64,000 bases of DNA from Polytrichum commune. Lineage: Eukaryota > Streptophyta > Polytrichopsida > Polytrichales > Polytrichaceae. Positions 11,285-24,420 of the stretch are shown here, one piece after another. Position 1 is the stretch's first letter; the number at the start of each line of letters is the position of its first letter. The notes under the pieces are model-generated. The model did not search any database, was not told the DNA's origin, and saw nothing but the letters and a program-made list of their open reading frames with translations. The stretch spans positions 23,963,666-24,027,665 of the forward strand of contig OX485807.1 of NCBI GenBank assembly GCA_950295325.1. The letters are read 5' to 3'. Position numbers and translations under genes: made by a program.

Positions 11285-12904
11285 AATTCCTCCTGGCCTA
11301 GTACTACATTTTGCCTTAATGGATGTGGTCATTTTTGCACCTCATGTGTACTCACAATTGTTTTTCATAATAAATATAAATTCATGGATTATCTTTATTC
11401 CCTTCAAAACGTTACATTACAATATTCAACTATGTCATGTGTTTCTCCCACCGTTGAACACTACATGTCCAACCTAACATATCTTCTCTTTTTATGAACT
11501 ATACTTCCGGTTTGGCAACCTCCTAGATGATTGTGGCTTCATTTCATCTGTTGTTCTTGATGGTGGTGGACCCGGTCGAAGCAAATCAACGTAAGATATT
11601 GTTTTATTCTTCATCCGGTCCTTCAATGGACGACGATGCGGTAATAATCTTTTCATCATCTCGCGAAACGACAAAGACCTAGAAGATCCGCCTACCACCT
11701 TGACCTCATTTTCCATATCGATGGACTTGTCTTCATTCAAATCAACCGCATGGTTTGCCTCACCATTCGTCCTTCTCCAACACATCCGCTCGCCTCCTAT
11801 CATTTTTTGCATATCATTTATGCTCCTCTTGCACCCTCCACCTCCATGCTTGTGTGGACTTCGAAAATGGAGTCAGCTCGTAGTCGTCACTATATCAATT
11901 TGCAACACCTATGTCATGTTCCGGCAATGGATTAAAAAGAACATAGGGGTCTCCTAGACTTTTAATCTCCTTCTCCCGTCCTAAGCCAACAAACATGTTT
12001 CTCTCATCTCCCATTGTATGCATGCGTCTCTACATTCATATTGAGTTTGCGTCCTTATATATATTCAGCTCAAGATAATTTCTCTGACCACTAACAATAA
12101 TTGTTGGAGTCCAAGCCTTGGAGTTGACTCACACATAGGACAAATACTAAAGTGATGGAATAAAAACGAAGCAAGTTAGTCGCCCTTTGTTTCTTTATTG
12201 ATTCATTCTTCAATTATACCAATTTTTTTTTTCATTTATTCTTTCTTGAAATCACCCTCGGTTTTAATCATATATTTTTCTATCATTTTAGTATTTCCCA
12301 GTTTCCAAATTTAAAGACCATTTCAAACTCAAGGCCCTTTTTATTTATTTTTGGACCTATCCATTTCACGGAAATAGGTCCCCAAATTATTATTTTTAGA
12401 ATAACATGGAATATTCTAGGTATATTTGATTTTTCAAAAACGTCTAAATTTAGTCTGAGTAATTTGCTATTTTTACTTCATATATGCTCACCGCTTGTCA
12501 GCCCTAAACCCCCACCCTTGTGCGTCGTAGTCCGGGTGAAGGCCCGTGGCTCACATGTACTTGTATGAAGTCCCTCAGCCCTAGGAATCAAACCCCCGAT
12601 GCTTCATCCAAATAAATATAAGCACACCTCCTTTATTAAAATGTCACCGGACCAAGTATTGAAAAAATACTCAATGCCCTTGTGATCATCAACTCAGCCC
12701 TTAACTCCTTCCTAACACCTACGATCAAGCCACGAACACTGGTGTGGTTCTAATATCTATTGAGCAACGCCAATTCCACCCTTGGCTTTACTAATGCTCG
12801 TTGATCAACCACCTACCCGTCTAATTAAAACCCAACTAATCTCCTACTTAGCAATCCCCACTCACAATCCCTAGCCCCTAGATTAAATTAAAAATATAAC
12901 TATC
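11285..12904. other. No supported gene
   Basis: AT-rich. A minus-strand frame at 11492-11812 (106 codons, charged, ending RLPNRKYSS) is the only candidate; it has no recognised domain and could be chance or part of the flanking element. On the minus strand near 12587-12597 is a tRNA B-box-like GGTTTGATTCC, but no A box was found at the right distance. Confidence 0.3.
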
Positions 12905-13920
12905 AATATTGGTATCCCCTCGGTTCGCCTCTTGCCATACCCAGAGTCCTTCCCTGTTCCTTCTTCGGCAGCCTCTGCCTCCCTTACTCAGTCCCAGCCA
13001 ACCAACATCTGAACCTCAGCAACGGCTCCCAGCAACCACGCAAGCTGGATCGGCAGCCACTGGTTCAACCGGTTGGGCTTTACACCGCCCTCTGGGGTCC
13101 TGTCTAGCAGCTTCTGCGTCCTCTCGGCAGCCTACATCCCCGCTAGTGCTAAACTGCGCCCAGTTCGGTAGGAAAACACTGTGAACCTAAATAAAAAGGG
13201 CGGATTACCAGCTTCCTTTGCCGACCTAAGCTCTCAGTTCCCCTACTGCAGCCCCGAATCCCAGCATTAACCTCTAAGTGCTGCTACCCCTGAATTCAGT
13301 AATGGATTCACAGCCTTATATGCTGCAATAGCCGAGCTGATAGTTGCCGCTCAAAGCGTCTTGATTCCCCTTGAGTCGTGTTGTGGGGGTGGATTCCTTC
13401 ATCCGCTTGCACCTGTCCTCGGATTCAAGCTCTCAATTGCAACCTGCCACCTCCACCAGCAATGCACATCCCTCCCACATTGACCCAGCGATCAAAGGAA
13501 AACTACTAAGATCCTTGCGGCAACGCTTTGTACTTCGGTGTTGCATTCCCTTTTGCACTGATCTGTGAGCTAACCTTGAATGTCTACTCCGCCCATTGAA
13601 TTTGATCCTTGCTTGGCCTCGTCTTCACCTCCTGGTCGTGGTTACATGCCATTACTGGCCGAATTCCCAGTCGAACCATTCACCACATGTTGTGCGATGC
13701 TCCCCTCATCGGAAGCCCTCGTCCCTCCACCTACATTCTGCCGCCTCCTCTCGCACAACCCCTGCACACTATCCTCCTTTTTCTGGATCCAGGGCTCTCC
13801 CCTCCTTGCTCCGAACCAGGCCTATCCTCTAAAACCCCCAGAGCCCCCCCTAAAACGGACAGTGAGGATACCCACTCCAAACTCTAAAACCCTAGAATTC
13901 CCCTAGTGGTCTTGAGTTCA
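12905..13920. other. GC-rich island without a clear gene
   Basis: Base composition changes sharply to C-rich, with overlapping open frames in all three plus-strand phases (for example 12909-13184, 13580-13906), which is what low stop-codon density in GC-rich DNA produces. No domain is recognisable. It could be a diverged retroelement LTR or leader, or a former gene's first exon. Confidence 0.35.
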
Positions 13921-14580
13921 ACCAACTTCAAGCGCCTGCCTAGATCACCTAAGCTAAAATCCTAGTCTCTTAACTAACTCCAACCTAAAGCTTACACAAC
14001 TTCATCCCATACTCCTAAACTAAAACACATCACTCACACTAAACTGGATCTAAACCAAAATCCAAACCTGCACTCTTTTTATGTTTTAAAATTTCTAATG
14101 AAAATTCAAAAGCCCAATTGCAATTGAATTATAAGGTTAATAGCCCATGTGGGCATCCTTTTGGGCTCACACCGCTCACATAGAAGTGTCGTCCACTACA
14201 TATGGCTATATATAATCACACACGTATGACAAAATATAATGAGAAATAACAAAGGGTTGAGGGGCGGCCCAAAACGAGGTCCCAAAACCCCATGGGGAAC
14301 GCGCCATGGGGAACAACAATTGTCCGATATGACCATAGTCATTTTGTCTAGAGCGACTGGTCTGACATGACCAGGTTGAGGACTAAAAGTGGTGCTAACA
14401 TCAGTGCACTTTACTATATGTTTTAGACATAAACCCCAGTTATTTTTCATGTTTTCTTTGTAGTGTATGCAAACTATTGGCGCAAGGCACTTGGAGTACT
14501 CCACTTTCCTAAGTGGTGGGAACACATGCAGTTCAACGCGGGCCATGAAGTTTGGCATAAAATGTCCCTCAAGCCAACTA
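13921..14580. other. No supported gene
   Basis: AT-rich sequence with one minus-strand frame (14196-14558) of unclear meaning, partly continuous in frame with the fragment at 14580-14870. Confidence 0.25.
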
Positions 14581-14870
14581 ACACTTTGTTGCTCCTATAT
14601 ATGGAGTTTGTTGGCAACCTCCTTCCCACAATAGAAGCACATGGCACCTTTGTGGATTTTCTTGACCTTCTCCCTTTTCTTGATATAGCTTTGTGATTCT
14701 CAAAAGATCATGATCCAATTGGCAACTCACTTTATCTTGAGCTTGTTGTAGACCTCTGATGTGACATACAGCTCCACCCAAATCCCATTGCCCATGCCCA
14801 CGTAGAACCTCAAGAGCCCTTTTGTTGCCAATGAGGGGTCCATTTCAAGCTTAAGATCAAACTCCCTGCC
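14580..14870 (-). pseudogene. Decayed coding fragment, possible gag
   Basis: On the minus strand, ignoring two stops, the text reads as protein-like: about GLLRFYVGMGNGIWVELYVT, then a basic stretch and AMCFYCGKE. The CFYCGK pair looks like half of a CCHC zinc knuckle, as in gag proteins of plant retroelements, but the closing Cys/His are not seen. This is a guess from composition and one partial motif. Confidence 0.3.
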
Positions 14871-14924
14871 ACAAAGCTAATGGGGGGAGGTCATGTTTGG
14901 GCTCCATAATCTTGTTTAACATGG

Positions 14925-15575
14925 TGGACACCACAAAAGATGTCTCCAAAGTGATTGTCTTGTACACATGAGCGACAAACCCAAATACGTCCACTATAAT
15001 AGAATTAAGTACATTCAACCAAAAAACACCAAATCAAGTGGTATGACAAAGAACTACTAGAAACAAGGGCGACTACAATGCACGCATTAAACCCGGCCTA
15101 GATAGAGTAGCGGTCGCGTTGGCTACCTACAAGAATTCATAAACTACTACCTTGGGGATATTAAAGTACACAAAGGATCTATGTATAAGCACGAGCATGT
15201 TGGACACACAAAACACCACTTTTGCATAGTAATTAGCATGATTGTGACCCACCACTAAAGATGTCTACAAAATATGACTCCAAACTGACATGGTCGTGTA
15301 CATATGAGCGCCAAACTCAGGTACATCCACTACAATAGAAATATGTACATATAACCCAAGAGCACCAAAATAAATGCTAAAACAACCCGCTAGTAAGAAC
15401 AAAGGCTATCAGAATGCAAACATTAGGATAGATAAATGTTTTTGCAAGTGTACCAACACAATTTTCCAACCTGCTACCTTGGGGTTATTAAACTACAAAA
15501 AGGGTTGATTCCGTCAAAGACCCGCCCTTGACTTCCAAATACCTTCAAGAGCATTGCCAAGGTCATTTTGGAAAA
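14925..15575. repeat. Tandem duplication, about 320-327 bp
   Basis: Two diverged units: AAGATGTCTCC at about 14937 and AAGATGTCTAC at about 15256; ACATGAGCG and ACATATGAGCG; CTACCTTGGGG near 15147 and near 15474. Both run in the same direction. Divergence implies age. Confidence 0.65.
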
Positions 15576-18500
15576 CACTTGAAGCAAAACTCATAAAAAA
15601 TTATTGAAATTTTGACAGCTCATAGATTTTCAATATTTTGGTCTCGATACCAAGAATATAATTCTCATCTTGAGATGACACCTCACTTTGATATTAAAAA
15701 CATTTGAAAGCAGAGTCGAGGTTATTTGAAAAAACAACTCTTAAAACTCAAATAAAATCTTGACATAACATTATTCAACATCCACCATGTGTTCAATGGG
15801 CCCTCAAAATATAGCACTCGGATGCTTGAGAAGTTGAGTAGGAGAATTAGCTTTCCAAGCATCCAACTAATATACCATAGTTTAATACCAGGTTCGGCAC
15901 AAAATAATTCTAAAAATAGATGCCTAAAATTTTGGAATATTATTGGCATTTTTTGCCGAATATAAAATTATTTTTTTTCAAAATTGCCTAAAAGTAAGAA
16001 ATTTTTACTTCTCACTAGAGTTTTACTTACAATGGAAGCATATGTGAATTTTGAAGGAGAGAAGGTGCTCCTTTTGTAATCAAGCTCACGTACATTAGTC
16101 CACAAAGAATATGGGTTAAGAAGTAGCAAGACTCTAGGCGAGGCTTTTCAAATGTGTTGTACACAAATTTTTGGAGTCCAATTGAGCATAGAAGATGAAG
16201 TTTTTATAGAATTTTGTCCAACTAACAAAAGTTGAGAAATCAATCCTTCTTCCACCTCCAACAAGTTTTGTGTCAAAATAAGTCTTTATGCAAAAGATAT
16301 GGACAAAACATTGCAGCCGTGTAAAGATCAAAAAATTAAAATGCGTTCATAACAGTTTTTTGGAGCTCATTTGTGCATAGAAGATCAACTTTTTTGGAAT
16401 TTTGTTGGTCTAAGAAAAGTTTAGAAATCAAGTAATCTTTCACCTCCAACAAAATTTATGTCATTTGAAGACTCTATGCAAAAGTTATGCGTGTTATAAA
16501 AATGACGTCTAACTAGGTGCTTCACCTCAAAGTTTACATATCCCATATGCATTGTTGAACACAACTCCACTCTACTTGCATAAAGCACAGAGCATTCTCA
16601 ACTCTTCACTCACATCTTACTTGTCATTCAATGCAAGAGAGATGTACAAGATATAAGTTGTGATAGAAAATTAAAAATTAATGTAAGCCGAATTTTTAAA
16701 AATTAAAAGAGAAAATTGCCGAAAATATGAATATACTATTTTAAGGTGTTGAACCTACTTTTTGAACTTTAATTAAATATTAGGCAGCAAGTTGCCTAAC
16801 CTGCTAGTAAACTACGGTATTCCAAAGGCCCACTAAACAAACAGTAGGTGCTACGTAATATTATGGAGGGGGCGTAAAATTTTGAATATCTTTGTCTCTA
16901 TACCAAGAGCATACTTCCCCATTTTTTGTTGGCACCTCACTTTGATCTAACAAATTCTAAAAATTCATTGCCAAAGCAATTTTGAAACCACTCCATAAAC
17001 CCTCAAATTTTGAATCAAATTTTGAAATGCTTTTGTGTTGACAGCAAGAGTGTAATATGAATTTGAAACCACTAGACAAAAAGACTCTCAAATTTTGAAG
17101 GCCCATAAAATCTTAAATCTCAATACCAATAGTATGATTTCCCATTTTCAATGACACCTTGTAATGATTTAATAAACCTTAAAATACACGGTTGAAATTA
17201 TTTTGAACAAATAAATTCTTGAAGGCACTTCAAGAGTTTATTTATTGTTGTCTCAATACCAACCCTTTTTTTGGCAACTAGTAGCCACTTTGCTATGGTG
17301 AAGTGAATTGATTTACACACACATTTTTATAATAATAAATAAATAAATATTTCTTTGGCTTCAAAGGTGTCACCTCCGCTCTATATGGTTTAGAGATGAT
17401 GCCAACTAGCTTCACATGAGTGGAGTGGAGTCACTAAAAATTTGAGGTTCGCCTCCAGGCTTTATTTACGGGAGCAACTACTGACCTCCATTGTAAGCCA
17501 TGGATGGAGGCCATCCTCTCATACAAGGGTTCAAGTCACCTAGGGTTTAGTTGGGTAGGGTGAGTGGTGTTGTCACTTCCTCCATTCTCCACCCCTATGA
17601 TGCCATCCTCTTGCTCTCCAACTTGTACCTTGTAGCCTCTTTATTCATGTGGTGCCTCCTTTGATTATAGTGGAGTTTAGGAATTTTTGTATACCAAATT
17701 TCAAGTTTATGAGCGGAATGCACTATTGGTGCTTGAAGGCGCCAACCTCCCTCCCTACCTATTTGTACTTGTATGTGTGATTCTATGAGGGGTCTTTTTG
17801 AGCAATGATGTTCATTTTGGGTGTATTCTCTTGTGTAAGGGGGTTGGCATGATCTTTTTGGATGTGGAAATGCAATAGGTACTTCAAGTGTAGGATGTTT
17901 CCACGTTGATCATCTTATATGTGTGCAGATTGGTGCAATTTGGGTGCACATTGATATTTAAGAGGGTTGGTGCAACACTTGTTGGCCTAAGATGTTGCTA
18001 AGTGCTTGAAACGAAATGATATGTGTGTGTCAATCCTCTCATAATGCATCTATAAACGATAAAATAGAAGAGGTTGTATAAGTTTAGGAGGAATAGTAGA
18101 AAAGACTTATTTTCTTGTGAAGAGAAACAAATTCCAAGGAGAATGCAATTTAAAATATAGTAAGTACATAAATAAATAAAACTCATGAATATGGAAACTA
18201 CTACAAATTTTGAAGCAATAAAGTTAGGCTAACACGTGGTCGATCTATAAGTTAACCCATAACCCGCTCGTCTAAATGCTAATGCTTGGCTACTACAGTT
18301 GTCAAAACTCATATTAGGGTAATCAATCACAAGCCACCACCACATAAACCTTGACTCCGTTCGCCTAAAGAATATAGATCTCATCCATGTCGGCATTACA
18401 TGTACCCTAGGTGAGCGGTTAAACAGACATGGTCAACTATGGATGCCTTGACCTTAGTTCGTGGTTTGTGTGACCACTTGTAGTATGTAATTATAAATTT

Positions 18501-20475
18501 GGGGCTACTTATTATTTTATACATGGGTCCATTACTCACCTAATCAAAGCATATATATATATATATAGCCTTGGATTTCCTCCATGTACAATTAGAAGTC
18601 TCCACCCAACTTGGCACATGAGTTTTGTGCATTCGCCATATACTCCCTTCAATTCTTAAAATGTAGCCACCCCAAACTCCACCAAAATCCTCATGCTCAC
18701 CACCTTGACTGCTTCCGAACGCAACATGTATCCAAACTCACTACTTTCAAAAAAAAAAAAAAACAACAAATTATAAGGGTTGCTCAATACTAAGTCTAAG
18801 CATTTCCATTTGTAAACACCCCTCCTTTTGATTCTAGAACTATGAATACACCGCATAGTCAAATAATCATTTTGCAAGCCCTCGAAGAGAAACTCTTTAA
18901 AATTTCAAATACATTCCGAAGGTCCATAAAGTTTAATTTTTTGGGGGGTCTCGGTACAAAGACTGCAATTTTCAAAAGCATTGCCAAAGTCATTTTGAAA
19001 ACACTTGGGAGATAGAACTCTTTTAGTATGAATCAAATTTTGAAGGGCACAAAACTTCAATTGGTTTTTGGCTCTATATCAAAAGTACAGCTGACCATTT
19101 TTGGGTGACGCATTGCTTTAATTTTACAAACCCTAGAAAAGCATTGCCAAGGTCATTTCAAAACAATCGACCAAACACTCTTCCAATTTGCATCAAGTTA
19201 TGAATTCTCAATGTTGTTGTCTTGAAACCAGGCCTACAATTTTCCTTTGTCTATATTTTGAAAAGCCTGCAAAGCATTGTCAATGTCATTGAAAACCACT
19301 CGAGGGAAAGAAAAAAAACCTAAAATATGTAGAGAAATTGAAGGTCCCCACATCATCAAGGTCTTATGTTGGTCTTCATAGAGAAACAATGGTTACCCAC
19401 TTTTTGGGACCCCTCCCTTGGATTTCAAAAACTTTGGAAGGCATTAGAGGTGTCCCTAAAGTCCTTTAAAGAGAAATGAACCCATGGTTTTGATCCTTCT
19501 TTGAGCAAACTTTCTATTAAAAGCTTGTTAGTTCGTCAAACACTGGAGCTTATTTTGAAAGTTGGGTGAAATTTTTGGGACCTCCTCTTGCCCACCTCTC
19601 AAGTTTTGAGAGGGTTTTAAGACTCTAAAATAGGGTATGCACATGGGACATGTTGTCTTAAATCCCGATCGGCTTATGCTAGTAGGACAGGCTAGAAAGC
19701 AGGTTTGTAGTATAGTTTGACAACACTTTTGGGTACCATAATTTAAGCATTAAGAGAACATCAACGACCTTGTGGTATTTCTCATAAAGTCATGGTTTGG
19801 GACTAAACCCATGGTTTCGCTTGCTCTATTGTACAAAAAAATCCATTGTTGAGGTCATTGGAAACCACGAGAAAATTGATTGTTAAGATTTGGGGAAACA
19901 TTTTTGGACCCCAAATGTTGAAATGTGTATTTTTCCCACGAACCAAGACTGTAATAGTCCACTATTTAAGCTCCGACGTGTGGATATCCAAACCTTTGAG
20001 AAGCATTGCTGGGGGTCATTGGAAATGCATTTAAAATAAATGAACGAATAACCAGCGTCAAGCAAATCCGACGTGAATTTGAGCCCATTGGCTCTACCTT
20101 GCACTAACCCTCTTCATGCAGGGTGGGGTTTACTGCCAACCTTGCAATGGATGGGCTCTTGGTTTCCTACCTACATAGCTAGTTTTTTTTTCCCTGTCAA
20201 GTAGAGATTAGATTTCACAACATGAATCAAACTGCCAACCACCGCATTTGAAAATGGGTACTTCCCACTGTCACCAGGTAGTTTAGGATCATCTCAAACT
20301 TGAACATCAAAGAAAATGTTTAAAATTGGAGACGAATTCACGGTAAATGGCCCAAATTGTTGAACCCCTTTTTTCTTCTCGGTAGTGTGAGTTAGGGTTC
20401 CAACTCTTTGCCCACAACCCCCTTGGCTTTTGAGAACCTTGCAAGACACCACGGGGGGGGGGGTCATTTGAAAGC
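15540..20475. repeat. Diverged repeats with GCATTGCCAAGGTCATT core
   Basis: No gene is supported in these 5 kb. Instead one sentence-like unit recurs: a core AAAAGCATTGCCAAGGTCA, then TTTTGAAAACCACT, then an A/T-rich TCAAATTTTGAA part, then GGTCTCAATACCAAGAG and a TGACACCTCACTTTGAT part. Cores are seen near 15551, 16966, 18976, 19141 and 19274, and weaker ones near 15700, 17185, 19440, 19855, 20004 and 20447. Neighbouring cores at 18976, 19141, 19274 and about 19441 are 133-167 bases apart. Other sequence interrupts the array (for example 17260-18880). Confidence 0.65.
16140..16505. repeat. Tandem duplication, about 187 bp
   Basis: Two diverged copies in direct order: TTTTTGGAGTCCAATTGAGC near 16168 and a variant near 16357, each followed by GCATAGAAGAT, then CACCTCCAACAA and ATGCAAAAG at matching places. 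Confidence 0.65.
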
Positions 20476-20635
20476 AGTTGAACAACAAAACTCCAGTTGA
20501 AAGCTATGAAAAGTTAAAGCGGTTTTTGGGGGCAATAACCTCCAACTTTAAAGAAATTCGAGCCCCGTGGTGGACGGTGTTGGGCCATATGATGTTGGGG
20601 TTTGTTGCTGTAGTTTCCCATGCATTGCCCATACA

Positions 20636-21024
20636 CTACACTAAATAGGTAGATTATTGTTAGAGCCAATAGTTACCCAAAACACTAAATGTCACTTGAA
20701 AGTACAATTAGTGTTACAATTTCCTTTGTCTTTATTTTGCATTGTCAAAGTTGAGTTCCATTAAGTTTAAATTTTGTAATATCAAATTCCTAACATATTA
20801 CATTTTCTATGAGGCTCACATATTCTACCTCCAATTCTTCATTTGAAGATCTACAAAAAATGTCATCTAACACTAAATGCGCTTTTGTAAATATTCAAAG
20901 TTACTAATTGGTACAAATAGTGTTAGAGTTGACATTTAGTGTTCTAACACTATGAAGACAATTGACATTTAGCGTTTTCGTCAACTATTAGTGTTTCCAA
21001 CACTAATCTACCTATTTAGTGTAG
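20636..21024. mobile_element. MITE, CTACACTAAAT termini (copy 1)
   Basis: The left end CTACACTAAATAGGTAGATT is matched in inverted orientation at the right end (21005-21024), and similarity between the arms continues for about 60 bases with small differences. No reading frame inside. A target duplication is not obvious. Related termini occur at 42662-43021 and 54313-55319. Confidence 0.65.
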
Positions 21025-22893
21025 TTTGAAGGTTTGTGGGATTTGTGCATTAGGGAGAAGACCACGAATACTTGAAGAGGGTGGAATGGATCGATGGGTT
21101 ATTGAGCCATTTCGAAATGCACATGAATTGTGGCATTATGATTGTGGTTAGTGGTGGTCGGGTGTATCATGTTTGGATGTAGGATCTAACTTTAAGATGG
21201 TAGATGATGTTGTGAAAGGGTCTTCAGTAAGTATTGTTGTGGAGTGTCAAAAGCGGATAGAGTGGGCATTGGTCTGGGAGGCATATTGCAACCCTAGAAT
21301 GATGTTTATTCTCAAAGAAGAGTTTTTAGAAATAATTTTCTCTATTCATGCAAAAAGAGTGAGACTTAATGTTTTAAAAGTGGTGTATGTATCATCAAGA
21401 TGAATTTGTATGTTTGATAGAAAGATAGAATTAAAACATCAACTTTGATGAAACTAAATGACAAATCTTAAAGTTTATGAGTTTTCCATTTTGAAGTGAT
21501 AATTCTTCATAAGATAAACATACCTCAAAATATCAAGGATGAGCAATGTCATCTACAGTTTATGAAGATTTTCTTAATTTTTTTTCCTTTAAGTATGCTT
21601 ACATGAAGCTCGTGACGTTCTATAGAAGGTCCAACCATATGGATGTGAACTTTGACTTTGTGTCAAGAATTTTACTTCATGAATGTTTCATTAAGCATAC
21701 TCACTTTATAATTAATCTTGAAATTATCTAAAAACCCTAGGGATAATAAGGGTTGAGGAGATATCTCCACTATGATAAAGATAAGACGTTCGTATGGGAT
21801 TAAAAAAATATCATGAGGAAAATTGTCGCAGTCTTGACTTGGATTTGCTAACCATATTGTATTGATTGCATGATGAATATCCTAAGAGGAGTGGGTTAAT
21901 CGAGGATTCTTAACATTACTCAACTCCTTGGTTGTGTTCCTTGGGACCATGTACCAGGTGAGCATGATTCTCCCTTACGTCCGGGACACCCTGATTATGG
22001 GGAATACTCAAGTTCTGTATGGTACACTTTTTGACAAACAACTACATATTACCAATTAATTATTTATATTTTATCACAACCTCCTTCTTTGGAAACTGAC
22101 TATCAGCTAGCTACTTAGTAATATTATGATGTTGGTAGGTGATTTGTTTAAGGACCACTTATGTTATTCAAAATTGAATAAAGTAGAAACAACATAAACT
22201 TAAAAATTAAAACCAAACTAAAAACTCAAGGTCAGTTTAGACTACATAAAAAAAGTGCACCTAGTGTTCATGGATTTCAACCCAAGACAAGGTTATTTGA
22301 GGCACAGTCGGTATGGCGGACAACATGGAAAAACGATTAGGGGAAGAAAAATACTCAAAAAAACTGAAGTTGGAATTTTTTGGAGACCAAGTTCCTTGTC
22401 CGAGGGTTTGAAGTCGCCCAAAGAACTTGACCTATGAAAATCTTCCCTAGCAAAAAGTTTTACCATGTTGGCAGTCATGTCATTTTATTTTCTTATCCAT
22501 GCTTGAAGTTCTCCACTAAAAAAGTGCCGGCCGTAGTATAAAGCCCGACCGGTAAAAAAACCCATTTCGATGTCAATCATATTGCTCCATTCCCCTAAAA
22601 TTCTTCACCATAGTCTAAATTGGCCCCTATTCACACGGCGGCTTGTTGTTGAGGTCCCAAATTTTGACAATATCCACCAACATGGAGCTTGGTGGGACCA
22701 AATCCAAGCCCCACACCAAAGCTAACTTCCAACGACTCACCCATACACGATGCCACACCTTGGAACTTGAGTGGATTCTTTAGGTCTCACAAGAAATTCG
22801 GCAACCCCAAGAGCTTGGCTAAGTTCCGAGATATTGCCATATAGAAAATTTGTACTAAGGCACATGGCCTTGCTATGGTGGCACTCCTAACCC

Positions 22894-22924
<31 letters not shown>

Positions 22925-23411
22925 TACTTTGGGCTTGTAACATTTGCATCTCGACACCAAAACTTATGAGACCTTAAATGATAATTTGTGTAATTCACAA
23001 TTATTAATAAGATGAGATAAATCTTGAATCTATATATATAGTGATCATGTATATATAGTTAGGTGATCACATGGAAGCACCAAATATGTTTAATGTTGAA
23101 CACAATTTGGTCAATATATTCTGAGCAAGTAATCCATTGTCATCACGGCCGATCGCTCGTCTAAAAACACAACAGCTATTGGAATTAATGCTAAGTTTCC
23201 ATCCACAGAAGCATGATGTCGTCCATGCTTTACATGTTATGTTTTGTCCATGAGTTGATTGGTTATGATTGATAACTGGCTCGGGTAGATGGGTGATTTA
23301 ACACTCCCCCTGTATGGTCATCCACTCTCCTCTCGCTAGTTGTCTAGTCCACAACACATGTCTTTTTGGTGCCGAACCCTAACTGCACACCTGGCCATAA
23401 GGTGTGCGGGT
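21025..23411. other. No supported gene; AT microsatellite
   Basis: Short unrelated frames only. A (AT)n run of about 25 bases lies at 22897-22922 and many TATATA words near 23032-23058. Nothing else structured was seen. Confidence 0.4.
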
Positions 23412-23800
23412 GTCATTTGGGTGTTTTTGTTTGGAATTGGACACTTATATTCGATTGGTGTGTGGTTTAGTGAAGATCAAGAACAAATACCATAAAGACA
23501 CATCTTTAAAATAAAAAGAAGATTGAAACATGTCTTCGGATTTTAGTAATTACTCCGCATTCAATATGGAGCACAATTGGGAGAAGCTACGTATGCTCAA
23601 TTAATGAATCGATAAGTATGCACGTACAAACTAAATCATAACAAAGTCACGTGAGATTCGATTTTTGCTAATGCCCGCCATTGTAGAGTTGCTATTGCAA
23701 TACAAGTTTCATCGTGCAAATCTAACTTAATCGGTAGAAGTTGAAAAAACGAACCAGATAACACCCACACACGCCTTATACTACCACCCAAACATCGGTG
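23412..23800. repeat. Dispersed repeat, copy at 23.4 kb
   Basis: Begins near TGGACACTTATATTCGATTGG and includes GGTGTGTGGTT, AAAGACACAT and, near the end, GTAGAGTTGCTATTGCAA and AACACCCACACAC. The same order of words is found at 36.9 and 43.5 kb, and the first half at 29.8, 32.0 and 50.3 kb. Class unknown. Confidence 0.6.
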
Positions 23801-24151
23801 TCCCACTAAGAGGAGGGACCACATTAAGGCCTCCACACTTTATGTCGGCTTTGATCTTGTCCGTCGGATCAAAGTTTCTATATATATACGATAACCCAAT
23901 TTGGACTTGTTCTCGGGATCTTGGTCTTCTTATAAGTTATAGAGCAACCCGAGATGGCTTTTTTGATGTACTCACTCCCGTGTCCAATCTCTTGGAAGTT
24001 TGCCTCGTTCTTGGGAGTCCCGATTCTTGGACTTGGCATGCCTTGTTTTAAGAATGTTAGCCCTAGTGAAATGTGGATGATGGTCAAAGGAAGGACAAGT
24101 TTGTAGGAGCCAATAGAAAGGCAATATTTTCATTTTGTGTGAGTGAGTGAG

Positions 24152-24420
24152 TACCGTAACACAATAGCTGGTTCGTCCCCTGGCGAACGAATATTTATTT
24201 ATTTTGAAAAAATAAGGTTCGCCTCTCAAAAAACTGAATTTCTCAATTTTCATTTTTAGCAAAAAAATCAGTAAAAATGACCTTAAATGGCTTAGAAACA
24301 CCAAAAGATTGCAAAAATTAATTAATTTTATTTTCGTTTTTCTGTCTTCATAATTTCATAATTTTTACGTTTTTTATTTTTAGAATGATTTTTGAACGAA
24401 CCAGCTATGGTACTACGGTA
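24152..24420. mobile_element. 269-bp MITE with TACCGTA termini
   Basis: The left end TACCGTAACACAATAGCTGG and the inverted right end TACCGTAGTACCATAGCTGG agree at most positions, and both continue with TTCG. The interior is AT-rich and non-coding. Flanks carry GTGAG/AGTGA-type words, so a target duplication cannot be fixed with certainty. Confidence 0.65.

Noticed and set aside
12580-12600. tRNA B-box-like GGTTTGATTCC on the minus strand, possible SINE
   Set aside because: No A box 30-50 bases upstream and no A-tail; other copies not seen in the window.
12905-13910. Three overlapping plus-strand frames as proline-rich proteins
   Set aside because: All three phases are open because the DNA is C-rich; no start context, splice logic or domain favours one.
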